A stretch of DNA of 64,000 bases from Phaeobacter sp. 11ANDIMAR09 (lineage in GTDB: Bacteria > Pseudomonadota > Alphaproteobacteria > Rhodobacterales > Rhodobacteraceae): positions 1 to 64,000 of the forward strand of contig NZ_LIKT01000019.1 of assembly GCF_001294455.1 (NCBI RefSeq), read 5' to 3'. The number at the start of each line of letters is the position of its first letter. The first letter of the stretch is position 1. A program made the translations under genes and the position numbers. Below are positions 53,061 through 62,928 of this stretch, one piece after another. Under the pieces are notes generated by a model. The model was not told where the DNA came from, ran no database searches, and saw only the letters and a list, made by a program, of their open reading frames with translations.

Positions 53061-53400
53061 GGCATATATTTTGCCGAAAATGGTCTGGGATCTCGCGAAA
53101 TGCGGGGCCTGGAAAAACAAAAAACGGACAGGCTAGGGCCCCACGCCCAACGGCTTTTGTGGCATTTTGATGCAATGGAAGCGGGCGGGGGTACCGTGCG
53201 AAGCAGAGGAAGGGCATTTGCCTTTTTCGTGATGGTGCTTGCGGGGTGAGAGACCGCGCGGCAATGGGCGGTAAAAAATACGGCGCCCTATGAATACAGG
53301 GCGCCGTCAAGCTGGGTTCGGGAGCGGTGATTGCTCCCAGATTATTCTCCAATACCGCTTGGAATGGGACTAGCCGCGAGACGCTATTGGAGGCAAGGAA
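53061..53400. other. Intergenic stretch between selO and the helicase gene
   Basis: About 340 bp with no convincing gene. It holds the minus-strand terminator of the helicase gene (53272-53307) and a smaller hairpin, GGGAGCGGTGATTGCTCCC, near 53320-53338. Confidence 0.5.
53272..53307 (-). terminator. Intrinsic terminator of the DEAD-box gene
   Basis: ACGGCGCCCT (53280-53289) pairs with AGGGCGCCGT (53298-53307), and the minus-strand transcript continues into a T-run (plus-strand A-run at 53273-53278). A perfect 10-bp stem with an 8-nt loop. Confidence 0.88.
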
Positions 53401-54714
53401 TCAACGTGCCTCGCGACGGCCTTTGTTGGCTGTGCCGCCACCTGCACCCGCGGTCTTGCCCGAACCACCGGGTTTTCCGCCCCGGCGTGCCCCGCCGCCA
53501 CGGCGACGGTTGCCACCGCCGGGCCGACCACCTGGTTTGCCACCGGGACGGCCACCACGAGGGGCGTCCGGGCTGGCGATTGCTTCCCAGGGGCTGCCGG
53601 ATGCGGTGGGGATGGTGATCTTCATCACCTTCTGAATCGCTTTCAGCTCTTCCATCTCATCCGGAGCGCAGAAGGCCACGGCCTGACCATCCTTACCCGC
53701 ACGAGCGGTTCGGCCGATCCGGTGCACATAGGCATCCGGCACATTCGGCAGCTCGTAGTTGTAGACGTATTTTACGTCCGGAATGTCCAATCCGCGGGCC
53801 GCCACATCGGTTGCCACCAGGACCTTAATCTGGCCGGATTTAAACGCCGCCAGGGCACGTTCGCGCTGACCCTGGCTTTTGTTGCCATGGATGGCGGCGG
53901 CGGCAAAGCCGGATTTTTCCAGCACTTTCATCAGCTTTTCCATACCATGTTTGGTACGGCCAAAGACCAGCGTGCGCTCATCCTTATGCTCGGTCAGCAG
54001 TTCCTTCAGCAGGCTCAGCTTCTCGGCCTTGGCGATGAAATGCACCGATTGGGTCACTTTGGCGGCGGGCTTGCCGGGCGGGGTGACTTCGATGCGCACG
54101 GGCCGGTTGAGATAGGAATTGGCGATCTCATTCATCTGCTTTGGCATGGTGGCCGAGAACAGCATGGTCTGGCGTTCCTCGGGCAACAGGGATGAGATCT
54201 TGCGCAGGGCATGGATAAAGCCGAGGTCCAGCATTTGGTCGGCCTCGTCCAGCACCAGGAAATCACAGGAGCCCAGATCCAGCGCCTTGCGGTCCAGAAT
54301 ATCGAGCAGACGGCCAGGGGTGGCCACCAGAATATCGGTGCCGCGCGAAATCCGCTGGATCTGCGGGTTGATCGACACACCGCCTACCACCAGACCGATC
54401 TTCATCGGGGTGCCTTCGGTCAGCGCCTTCAGGGTTGCGGCGATCTGATTAGCCAGCTCGCGGGTCGGGGCCAGAACCAGGCCACGCACGGTATGCGCGG
54501 CGGGTTTGCGGCCATAGTCCAGCATGCGCGAAATCAGCGGCACACCAAAGGCTGCGGTCTTGCCGGTGCCGGTCTGGGCCAGGCCCAGCACGTCTTCGCC
54601 GTTTAGCGCATGAGGAATGGCACGGGCCTGGATTGGGGTCGGATCCTTCAGACCCATATCGGCCAGACGGGCCAGAACTTGATCGGGCAGGCCCATGGTT
54701 GAGAATTCAGTCAC
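53401..54714 (-). CDS. DEAD-box RNA helicase (RhlE-like)
   Basis: The 437-residue protein has the Q motif FSTMGLPDQVLARLADMGLK, Walker A AQTGTGKTAAFG, PTRELANQIA, DEAD motif VLDEADQMLDLG, SAT motif FSATMPKQMNE and HRIGRTARAG. After residue 375 the tail is Gly/Arg-rich (RRGGGARRGGKPGGSG), likely for RNA binding. RhlE-type helicases remodel ribosomal and mRNA structure, often at low temperature. The start is an ATG at 54712-54714. Confidence 0.94.
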   Translation of the reverse strand: MTEFSTMGLPDQVLARLADMGLKDPTPIQARAIPHALNGEDVLGLAQTGTGKTAAFGVPLISRMLDYGRKPAAHTVRGLVLAPTRELANQIAATLKALTEGTPMKIGLVVGGVSINPQIQRISRGTDILVATPGRLLDILDRKALDLGSCDFLVLDEADQMLDLGFIHALRKISSLLPEERQTMLFSATMPKQMNEIANSYLNRPVRIEVTPPGKPAAKVTQSVHFIAKAEKLSLLKELLTEHKDERTLVFGRTKHGMEKLMKVLEKSGFAAAAIHGNKSQGQRERALAAFKSGQIKVLVATDVAARGLDIPDVKYVYNYELPNVPDAYVHRIGRTARAGKDGQAVAFCAPDEMEELKAIQKVMKITIPTASGSPWEAIASPDAPRGGRPGGKPGGRPGGGNRRRGGGARRGGKPGGSGKTAGAGGGTANKGRREAR

Positions 54715-55069
54715 GTATCGTCCTTTCGCGGCTCACTGCCTCTGGCACGAACCGTGTCGGCCAGTCGCAATATGCGCTGGCTTTTGGTGGGGCAACACCC
54801 TCTCACGACGCTGGCGACGCCAGCCCGCTGGGAATTGCGAATGCCCCACGCGTGATTTTGGGAACCTTGGTATTTCACTAGACAGCGGGTCTGTCGCGCA
54901 GAGGGCGCGTCCGTTCTGTCTCTGCTCACGCGGCAGGGAGGGATACCTGTGGTCCAAATGGCGGTATCTGTGGATAAAGTCAATGACGAGTTCTGGTGGA
55001 ATTTTGGTTTTCGTCGGCCTCTTGATTGGCTAAACAGGGAGCCCAGAGTTGGATGGAAAGCAAAACGCC
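54715..55069. other. Divergent promoter region between helicase and Fur genes
   Basis: About 355 bp with no gene recognised. It must carry the helicase promoter and long 5' leader and the Fur promoter. I see no Fur-box or cold-shock leader that I can support. Confidence 0.4.
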
Positions 55070-55495
55070 ATGACGATTATCGCTCGATGTGAGGCCAAGG
55101 GCCTGCGGATGACCGGCCAGCGCCGGGTGATTGCCCGTGCCCTGCAGGAGAGCGCCGACCATCCGGATGTGGAAGAGCTCTATGCCCGCGCCAGTGCGCT
55201 GGATGCGGGGATTTCTTTGGCCACTGTCTATCGGACCGTCAAGCTGTTCGAAGAGGCGGGAATTCTGGACCGGCTGGAATTTGGCGATGGGCGGGCGCGC
55301 TATGAGGATGCGGATCGCGAACACCATGACCACCTGATTGATATCAATACCGGCGCCGTCATTGAGTTCTGTGATCCCGAAATCGAAGCTCTGCAAGAAC
55401 GGATCGCGGCCAAGCTCGGTTATCAGCTCAAAGGGCATCGGCTAGAGCTCTACGGCGTGCCCATGAAAAAGGGTGATCCTTCCGAACACTCCTGA
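55070..55495 (+). CDS. Fur family regulator (Fur/Mur type)
   Basis: The 141-residue protein has the winged helix DVEELYARASALDAGISLAT and VYRTVKLFEEAGIL, then the metal-site EHHDHLIDINTGAVIEFCDP. The usual structural-zinc CxxC after HHDHL is replaced (DINT), leaving one Cys. This pattern is typical of alphaproteobacterial Fur/Mur, which often sense manganese. No iron or manganese transporter lies next to it. The ATG at 55070 is favoured over a TTG seven codons earlier. Confidence 0.88.
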   Translation: MTIIARCEAKGLRMTGQRRVIARALQESADHPDVEELYARASALDAGISLATVYRTVKLFEEAGILDRLEFGDGRARYEDADREHHDHLIDINTGAVIEFCDPEIEALQERIAAKLGYQLKGHRLELYGVPMKKGDPSEHS

Positions 55496-55697
55496 GGCTA
55501 GGGCGTGATCCCTGCTGCGGCTGGCCGTCGGTTAACCTATCAACTATTGTGACGTCTGCCCCAACAAACTGTTGTGACCCGTGTCGCAAATGGGCTTGCA
55601 GAAGATCAGTCTGCCCCCCATCCACGGAAGCAGCTGCGGCGGACCGAAGACTTGTGTCCCGATCCAGAGCAGCTCGCATATCTTTGGAGGGCCAGGC

Positions 55698-56621
55698 GTG
55701 AACAATCTAAACGGAATTCTCCTCGTCATTGCGGCCATGGCGGCCTTTACGCTGGAAGATATGTTCATCAAACACCTGTCGGGTGAAATCCCGGTGGGTC
55801 AGATTCTGATTATGCTGGGCCTGGGCTCGGGGGCTGTCTTTGCGGCTGTGGCACTGTATCGAGGCGACAATCTTTTAGCGCCTGCGGCCTGGCGGGGCGC
55901 GGCGATCCTGCGCACCCTGTCCGAGGCGGTTGGCGCCATGGCCTTTGCCACCGCACTGTCGCTGGTCGATATCTCGACCGTTGCAGCGGTGTTTCAGGCG
56001 CTGCCACTGGTGATCACCATGGGCGCGGCGCTATTCCTGGGGGAACAGGTTGGCTGGCGGCGGTGGAGCGCGATTTGTGTAGGTTTTGCCGGGGTCTTGA
56101 TGATTGTGCGCCCCGGCCTGGCCGGGTTTGACCCTTCGGTGGTTCTGGTGCTTCTTTCTGTGCTGGCGATTGCGGCACGGGATCTGTTGACGCGCTTGGT
56201 CGACAGCACAGTTTCTTCGGCGGTGGTCAGCTTTCAGGCCTTTGCTTCACTGATTGTGGCGGGTGGGCTGTTGCTGGTGATGACCGGGGCAGAGGCAACC
56301 GCTGTGGATGGGCGTCAGATCGTGATGATGCTGGGGGGTATCGTCTTTGGTGTTGCAGGCTATTATGCCATTGTGACGGCGACCCGCATCGGGGATGCTT
56401 CGGCCATTACGCCATTTCGTTACAGCAGGTTGTTGTTTTCCATTCTGGTCGGCGTGCTGGTCTTTGGCGAGAGGCCTGATGCCATGACCCTGGGCGGTGC
56501 CGCGCTTATCATTGCCTCTGGCCTGTATACGTTTCTGCGCGAGCGACGCCTGGTTCGTGAACAGGTGCGCCAAGAGAGTAGACCTGTTGAAGAGGCTGCA
56601 GCGGCGGTTTCCCCCTCCTAG
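55698..56621 (+). CDS. EamA-family DMT transporter
   Basis: The 307-residue protein has ten predicted membrane helices in two EamA repeats (GILLVIAAMAAFTLEDMFIK, LSLVDISTVAAVFQALPLVI and a second half ending at LGGAALIIASGLYTFLRE). The start is a GTG at 55698 preceded by GGAGGG; the longer frame upstream is not transporter-like. Probably an exporter of a metabolite. Substrate unknown. The cytoplasmic tail is acidic. Confidence 0.87.
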   Translation: MNNLNGILLVIAAMAAFTLEDMFIKHLSGEIPVGQILIMLGLGSGAVFAAVALYRGDNLLAPAAWRGAAILRTLSEAVGAMAFATALSLVDISTVAAVFQALPLVITMGAALFLGEQVGWRRWSAICVGFAGVLMIVRPGLAGFDPSVVLVLLSVLAIAARDLLTRLVDSTVSSAVVSFQAFASLIVAGGLLLVMTGAEATAVDGRQIVMMLGGIVFGVAGYYAIVTATRIGDASAITPFRYSRLLFSILVGVLVFGERPDAMTLGGAALIIASGLYTFLRERRLVREQVRQESRPVEEAAAAVSPS

Positions 56622-56711
56622 AGCTGCTCCTAGGTGGCGCCTGTAAAAAACGGCATCGATACCGTTGGCGCAAACAGCGAGATGTTAGCCCTAAAGGCGT
56701 GAAATAAGTGA

Positions 56712-56725
56712 CGTTAGCGATAACG
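56712..56725. promoter_or_regulatory. Candidate LacI-type (CceR-like) operator upstream of eno
   Basis: CGTTA (56712-56716), GCGA, TAACG (56721-56725): a palindrome with a central CG, 70 bp before the eno ATG. The centre and spacing match the pattern I recall for CceR, a LacI-family regulator of central carbon genes in Rhodobacter. The match is by memory, and no CceR gene is in the window. Confidence 0.45.
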
Positions 56726-56759
56726 ACCACTGTTTACATTTATCCCTTGGCTGCTATGA

Positions 56760-58073
<1,314 letters not shown>

Positions 58074-58121
58074 GCCCCAGGGTTGCCAAATGGGCTGAAG
58101 CGGTGGCTTCAGGCAGTTTTA

Positions 58122-58150
58122 GGAAGGGCAGCCCACCGGGCTGCCCTTCC
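58122..58150 (+). terminator. Long hairpin after eno
   Basis: GGAAGGGCAGCCC (58122-58134) pairs perfectly with GGGCTGCCCTTCC (58138-58150) around ACC. The T-run is weak (GGTCTTTGG), so it may act as a terminator or as an mRNA 3'-end stabiliser. Confidence 0.7.
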
Positions 58151-58237
58151 GGTCTTTGGGGGATGTGACGGATCGCCGCCAGCTGCGGCATCCGGGGCAG
58201 TGTGTCGCAGGGCCTTTCAGGGAGAGAAAGCCAGCAG

Positions 58238-58687
58238 TCAGAGGACCTTTGTCATCAACATGTATCTCTCGCGCGGCGCGAACCTGCTGCGTTGATAGAG
58301 CCGCTGAGCCTGTTGGTTGTCCCGATCGACCTCGAGATGCAACGCCTTGACCCCAGCCTCAGCCAGGGTTTTGGGCAATGCGATCAAGACTTCAGAAGCG
58401 AGGCCGCGTCCGCGCACGGGTGGGCGGATGTAGATCTCGTCGACGAAGCCATCCATGCCGCCGAACTCGACCGACCAGCCAAAGGTCACTACGATATAGC
58501 CAATGGGCGCGCGGGTGGGACCGATGATATAGACGGCCCCATAGGGGATGCCTTCCAACAGCGGTACGATGCCCGCGCGGCGTTGGTCGGGGCTGGTTTG
58601 CAGACCTGCCTCTGCATGAAAGGCCTCCACCAGGCTCAGCAGCCTGTCCAGGTGCTCGGGGCGGGCCAGATGCAGGGCCGCGGTCAT
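58238..58687 (-). CDS. GNAT family N-acetyltransferase
   Basis: The 149-residue protein has the GNAT core: IGYIVVTFGWSVEFGG, then FVDEIYIRPPVRGRGLASEV with the acetyl-CoA loop, and ALHLEVDRDNQQAQRLYQRS. Substrate unknown. Its ATG overlaps the stop of the nucleoside hydrolase gene, so the two are coupled. Confidence 0.88.
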   Translation of the reverse strand: MTAALHLARPEHLDRLLSLVEAFHAEAGLQTSPDQRRAGIVPLLEGIPYGAVYIIGPTRAPIGYIVVTFGWSVEFGGMDGFVDEIYIRPPVRGRGLASEVLIALPKTLAEAGVKALHLEVDRDNQQAQRLYQRSRFAPRERYMLMTKVL

Positions 58688-59625
58688 AGCTGTGCCAGTC
58701 GGTCAGTGATGAGGGTGAAGAATCCATCGGCATTCAGATCACCGATGAACAGCACATTGGGGCTGCGGTTGGTGACCCCCCACCAATCGGCGACGGTCAT
58801 GCCAAGGGTCAGCTCAGACTGGGTTTCGATCTCGACATTGATCCGGCGGCCCGAAAACAGATTGGGCTGGATCAGATAGGCAATGACGCAGGGGTCATGC
58901 AGGGGGCCGCCGTCAGAGCCGTATTTTTCGATATCGAACCGCTCAAAGAAGTCGAGCATTTCTGCGGTGAAATGGCCGACAGAGGTGTTCAGGTTTCGCA
59001 GGGCCTCAATGCGCGGGCGAGTGGTCAGCGCCTTATGGGTGACATCCAGCGGCATCATAGTGATTTCTGCCCCGGATTTCAGCACAATGTCAGCAGCTTC
59101 CGGGTCGACGTAGATGTTGAATTCAGCCGCAGGAGTGACATTGCCAACCTCGAAATAGGCGCCGCCCATCAAGACGATCTCTTGCACCCGTTCAACGATA
59201 TCCGGCGCGGCCTGAAAGGCGGCAGCAATATTGCTGAGCGGCCCCAACGGGCAAAGGGTGACGCTGCCTGCAGGCTCGCGGCGCAGGGTTTCAATGATGA
59301 AATCGACGCCGTTCTGCGCCTGTAGCGGCATCGTTGGTTCAAACAGGTCAGGGCCATCGAGGCCGGTCTTGCCATGGACTTCTTCGGCGGTGACCAGAGG
59401 GCGGCAGAGCGGCGCATCGCGCCCGGCAAAGACCGCCACATCGGGGCGCCCGGCCACCTCGCAGATGATGCGGGCATTTCTTTGGGTCAGCGACAGCGGC
59501 ACATTGCCGGCCACGCAGGTGATTCCCAATACTGTGATCTCTTCCGGGCTGGCCAGGGCCAGGAGCAGCGCGACGGCATCATCCTGACCGGGGTCTGTGT
59601 CGATAATTACCTTACGGGCGGTCAT
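58684..59625 (-). CDS. Nucleoside hydrolase
   Basis: Hydrolyses the N-glycosidic bond of nucleosides. The 313-residue protein has the Ca2+ site VIIDTDPGQDDAVALLLAL, the LCPLGPLSNIA and IVLMGGAYFEVGNVTP regions, and the C-terminal GGPLHDPCVIAYL. The pattern fits IunH/RihA-type hydrolases. It is followed directly by the GNAT gene. The ATG at 59623-59625 is chosen over a TTG six codons upstream. Confidence 0.9.
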   Translation of the reverse strand: MTARKVIIDTDPGQDDAVALLLALASPEEITVLGITCVAGNVPLSLTQRNARIICEVAGRPDVAVFAGRDAPLCRPLVTAEEVHGKTGLDGPDLFEPTMPLQAQNGVDFIIETLRREPAGSVTLCPLGPLSNIAAAFQAAPDIVERVQEIVLMGGAYFEVGNVTPAAEFNIYVDPEAADIVLKSGAEITMMPLDVTHKALTTRPRIEALRNLNTSVGHFTAEMLDFFERFDIEKYGSDGGPLHDPCVIAYLIQPNLFSGRRINVEIETQSELTLGMTVADWWGVTNRSPNVLFIGDLNADGFFTLITDRLAQL

Positions 59626-59748
59626 GGCATGGTCCTGTGGCAAAAGGTGAGCCTCGCAGCGGGGCGTGACATTGTCCAGCGTGGCGCTGCGGGTGAGGCT
59701 GGCAATTTGAATACTTATGGAAAGATGATGCCAGGGTCAGCCCCTGGG

Positions 59749-60594
59749 TCAGCCTGTGTCTCTCTCGTCTGCCTTCACCGCATCCCAAAGCGCATCCATT
59801 TCTGCCAAGTCGCTGTCTTCAGGCCGTTTGCCCCGTTGAGACAGTTTTGCTTCGACGCCTTCAAAGCGGCGGATGAACTTGGCATTGGCGCGGCGCAGGG
59901 CCGCCTCGGGCTCGACGCCGAGGTGGCGGCCCAGATTGGCCATGACAAACATCAGATCTCCAAACTCCTCTTCGACCTCGACCTGAGTCAGCTCGGCGCG
60001 GGCCTCGGCCAGTTCGGCGCTTTCTTCGGCGATCTTGGCGATGACCTGATCAACCGCGGGCCAGTCAAAGCCGACACGGGCGGCACGTTTTTGCAGCTTG
60101 TAGGCGCGTAGCAGTGCGGGGAGACCGACGGCGACGCCGTCCAGGGTGCCGGTCTCTTGGTTTCCTGCGCGCTCAGCGGCCTTTATGGCTTCCCAGTCGG
60201 CAGTCTGCTGGTCGGCGCTTTTGTTGCGGGTTTCATCGCCAAAGACATGCGGATGGCGTGAGACCATCTTGTTGGACATGGCGGTCACCACATCCTGAAA
60301 GGTGAAATGCCCGGCCTCGGTAGCCATCTGCGCGTGAAAGACCGATTGAAACAGTAAATCCCCCAGCTCGCCCTTGAGCTCATCCCAGGCTTCACGTTCG
60401 ATGGCATCAGCCACCTCATAGGCTTCTTCGATGGTGTAGGGGGCAATGGAGGCAAAATCCTGCTCCAGATCCCAAGGACAGCCGTGGGAGCGATCGCGCA
60501 GGGCCTGCATGATTTCCAACAGCCGTTCGATCCCGGCGGATTCGTTTTTGATCAGGGCCATGTCAAAGGGCCGTTTTTGGGATGTATCGGGCAT
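59749..60594 (-). CDS. mazG: Nucleoside triphosphate pyrophosphohydrolase MazG
   Basis: MazG cleaves (d)NTPs to NMP and PPi, protecting against damaged nucleotides. The 281-residue protein has two MazG domains: the first with GCPWDLEQDFASIAPYTIEE and ELKGELGDLLFQSVFHA, the second with KIAEESAELAEARAEL and EEEFGDLMFVMANLGR. GAGAGG precedes the ATG at 60592-60594. The frame continues far upstream antisense to the next gene, which is not real. It is divergent from the M20 gene. Confidence 0.93.
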   Translation of the reverse strand: MPDTSQKRPFDMALIKNESAGIERLLEIMQALRDRSHGCPWDLEQDFASIAPYTIEEAYEVADAIEREAWDELKGELGDLLFQSVFHAQMATEAGHFTFQDVVTAMSNKMVSRHPHVFGDETRNKSADQQTADWEAIKAAERAGNQETGTLDGVAVGLPALLRAYKLQKRAARVGFDWPAVDQVIAKIAEESAELAEARAELTQVEVEEEFGDLMFVMANLGRHLGVEPEAALRRANAKFIRRFEGVEAKLSQRGKRPEDSDLAEMDALWDAVKADERDTG

Positions 60595-60657
60595 TGCAGC
60601 CTCTCTTGTTCCTGTGTCAGATGCATCAATCCCGATCCTCGCACTGGAGTCCAGCCC

Positions 60658-61833
60658 ATGGCCGTCGTTAACCGCATTGCTGATTTTGCCCCCGAGATGA
60701 AGACCTGGCGTCAGCATCTGCATCAGATCCCCGAACTGGCATTGGATCTGCCCAAGACAGCTGCCTATGTGGCAGAGCGACTGCGCGAGATTGGCGTGGA
60801 TGAGCTGCACGAGGGCATTGCCACCTCGGGCATGGTGGCGATTATCAATGGCCGTGACAACGGGCAGGGCCTGGGGCCGACCATTGGCCTGCGTGCCGAT
60901 ATGGACGCCCTGCCGATTCCGGAAGAAACCGGTGTCGATTACCTGTCGCAACATGCGGGCAATATGCATGCCTGTGGCCATGATGGTCACACGACCATGT
61001 TGTTGGGGGCGGCCAAATACCTGGCTGAGACACGCAATTTTGCTGGCCGGGTTGCGCTGATCTTCCAACCCGCCGAAGAGGCGATTGGCGGCGCGCGGAT
61101 CATGGTGGAAGAGGGGATCATGGGACGGTTTGGCATTGGCGAGGTCTATGCGTTGCACAATGCGCCGGGATTGCCTGTGGGGGCGTTTTTGACCTCGCCG
61201 GGTGCACTGATGGCGGCGGTGGATACCTTCCACATTAACATTCAGGGGGTTGGCGGGCATGGCGCGATGCCGCACGAGACCCGTGATCCGGTGATGGCGG
61301 CCTGCGGGATTGCGCAGGCGATCCAGACGATCATCAGCCGTAATCATCACACGCTTGAGGATCTGGTGGTTTCTGTCACGCAAATCCACACGGGCACCGT
61401 TGATAATGTGATTCCGGATACTGCCTATATCAATGGCACCGTGCGCACCTTTAATCCTGAGGTTCAGGCCATGGTAATGCGCCGTATGGAGGAGATTGTT
61501 GCCGGTCAGGCCGCGAGCTATGGGGTGACGGCTGATCTGGACTATGAGGTTGGCTATCCGGCCACCATCAACGACGCGGCAAAGGCGGCGTTTGCCGCCG
61601 AGATCGCTGGTGAGGTCTCGGGTCCGGAAAACGTCGAAGCCGATGGGGGCCGGGAAATGGGCGCCGAGGACTTTTCCTATATGTTGAATGCCCGCCCCGG
61701 AGCCTATCTGTTCTTGGGCCAGGGAGAGGGGGCAGGGCTGCATCACCCCAAATATGATTTCAATGATGAGATTGCGCCCATTGGCGCGTCCTTCTTTGCC
61801 CGCCTGGTGGAACGCGCCCAGCCCTTGGAATGA
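60658..61833 (+). CDS. M20-family amidohydrolase (hippurate hydrolase-like)
   Basis: The 391-residue protein has the M20/M40 motifs: WRQHLHQIPEL, GLRADMDALPI, HACGHDGHTTMLLGAA and FQPAEEAIGGA, with GHGAMPHETRDPV in the lid domain. These metal sites are typical of aminoacylases and hippurate hydrolases. The substrate is probably an N-acyl amino acid. A ureohydrolase pair follows 126 bp later on the same strand. Confidence 0.91.
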   Translation: MAVVNRIADFAPEMKTWRQHLHQIPELALDLPKTAAYVAERLREIGVDELHEGIATSGMVAIINGRDNGQGLGPTIGLRADMDALPIPEETGVDYLSQHAGNMHACGHDGHTTMLLGAAKYLAETRNFAGRVALIFQPAEEAIGGARIMVEEGIMGRFGIGEVYALHNAPGLPVGAFLTSPGALMAAVDTFHINIQGVGGHGAMPHETRDPVMAACGIAQAIQTIISRNHHTLEDLVVSVTQIHTGTVDNVIPDTAYINGTVRTFNPEVQAMVMRRMEEIVAGQAASYGVTADLDYEVGYPATINDAAKAAFAAEIAGEVSGPENVEADGGREMGAEDFSYMLNARPGAYLFLGQGEGAGLHHPKYDFNDEIAPIGASFFARLVERAQPLE

Positions 61834-61959
61834 GCAGAGGTGACAGGAGATCAGAAACCGGGTATCGCTGTTTTCATAATATGATCAAATTTTGCCTGAC
61901 AGCAGGGGCGAAGGGGAGATCCTTTGCCTGATGCGGGGTGGAGAACAGGGCGAACCAAC

Positions 61960-62928
61960 ATGGCACTTGAAGATGCAAAACACTCAATTGATGCAGCTTT
62001 TACCCGGAAAGACCTGAAGGGGCTGAGTTTTGAGATCACCTTTGGCGGGGCAATGTCCTTCCTGCGACGCAAATATACCAAGGATCTGACCGGGGTGGAT
62101 ATTGCCGTTACCGGGGTGCCATTTGATCAAGCTGTCACCAATCGCCCCGGAACCCGACTGGGGCCGCGGGCCATCCGCGAGGCCTCTTCTCTGCAAAGTC
62201 CGGATGAACCCTATGGCTGGCCCCATCGTCCGCTCAGCACCCTGGCGATCGCTGATTACGGCGATATTGCCTTTGATCATGCAAATGTTGCCGCCTTTCC
62301 CGCAGCCCTGACCGAGCATATTCGCGGGATTTTGGCGCAGGACACGGCCTCGGTGGTATTGGGGGGGGATCACTATATCAGCTTTCCGATCCTCAAAGCC
62401 TATGCCGAAAAATATGGCCCCATCTCGCTGCTGCAGTTTGACGCCCATACCGATACCTGGCCGGACGACAATATGGATCGTATTGATCACGGCACCATGT
62501 TCTACAAAGCGGTAAAATCTGGCATCGTGGACCCCGAAACCTCGGTCCAGGTGGGGATCAGAACCACCAATGACGACACACTGGGGGTAAATATCATTGA
62601 TGCTGCCACCGTGCATGAGATCGGCCCGGTTGAGACCGCACGCCGGATCAAAGAGATCCTGGGGGATCGCCCGACCTATCTGACTTTTGACATCGACGCA
62701 CTGGATCCCGCCTATGCACCGGGCACCGGCACCCCAGTCTGGGGCGGTCTGACCTCTGCGCAGGCAGCACGCATCTTGCGCGAGATCGCAGGTATCAATA
62801 TCAAGGGCGGCGATGTGGTGGAGGTTTCACCTCCTTTTGACACCACCGGAGCGACCGCAATTGCCGGGGCTCATGTGGCAACGGAAATTATCTGCCTTCT
62901 GGGCTGGAATATGAGAGACAATGGCTGA
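61960..62928 (+). CDS. Agmatinase-family ureohydrolase, copy 1
   Basis: The family removes urea from guanidino compounds such as agmatine, guanidinobutyrate or guanidinopropionate. The 322-residue protein has the Mn2+ ligands in VLGGDHYISFP, LLQFDAHTDTW and TFDIDALDPAYAPGTGTP, and the substrate loop DHGTMFYKAV. It is classed with agmatinases by pattern, but the substrate is not certain. Copy 2 starts eight bases before its stop. Confidence 0.88.
   Translation: MALEDAKHSIDAAFTRKDLKGLSFEITFGGAMSFLRRKYTKDLTGVDIAVTGVPFDQAVTNRPGTRLGPRAIREASSLQSPDEPYGWPHRPLSTLAIADYGDIAFDHANVAAFPAALTEHIRGILAQDTASVVLGGDHYISFPILKAYAEKYGPISLLQFDAHTDTWPDDNMDRIDHGTMFYKAVKSGIVDPETSVQVGIRTTNDDTLGVNIIDAATVHEIGPVETARRIKEILGDRPTYLTFDIDALDPAYAPGTGTPVWGGLTSAQAARILREIAGINIKGGDVVEVSPPFDTTGATAIAGAHVATEIICLLGWNMRDNG

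Noticed and set aside
60595-61746. Upstream extension of the mazG frame to 665 codons
   Set aside because: It runs antisense through the well-supported M20 gene and reads as low-complexity, His/Arg-rich sequence typical of a shadow frame.
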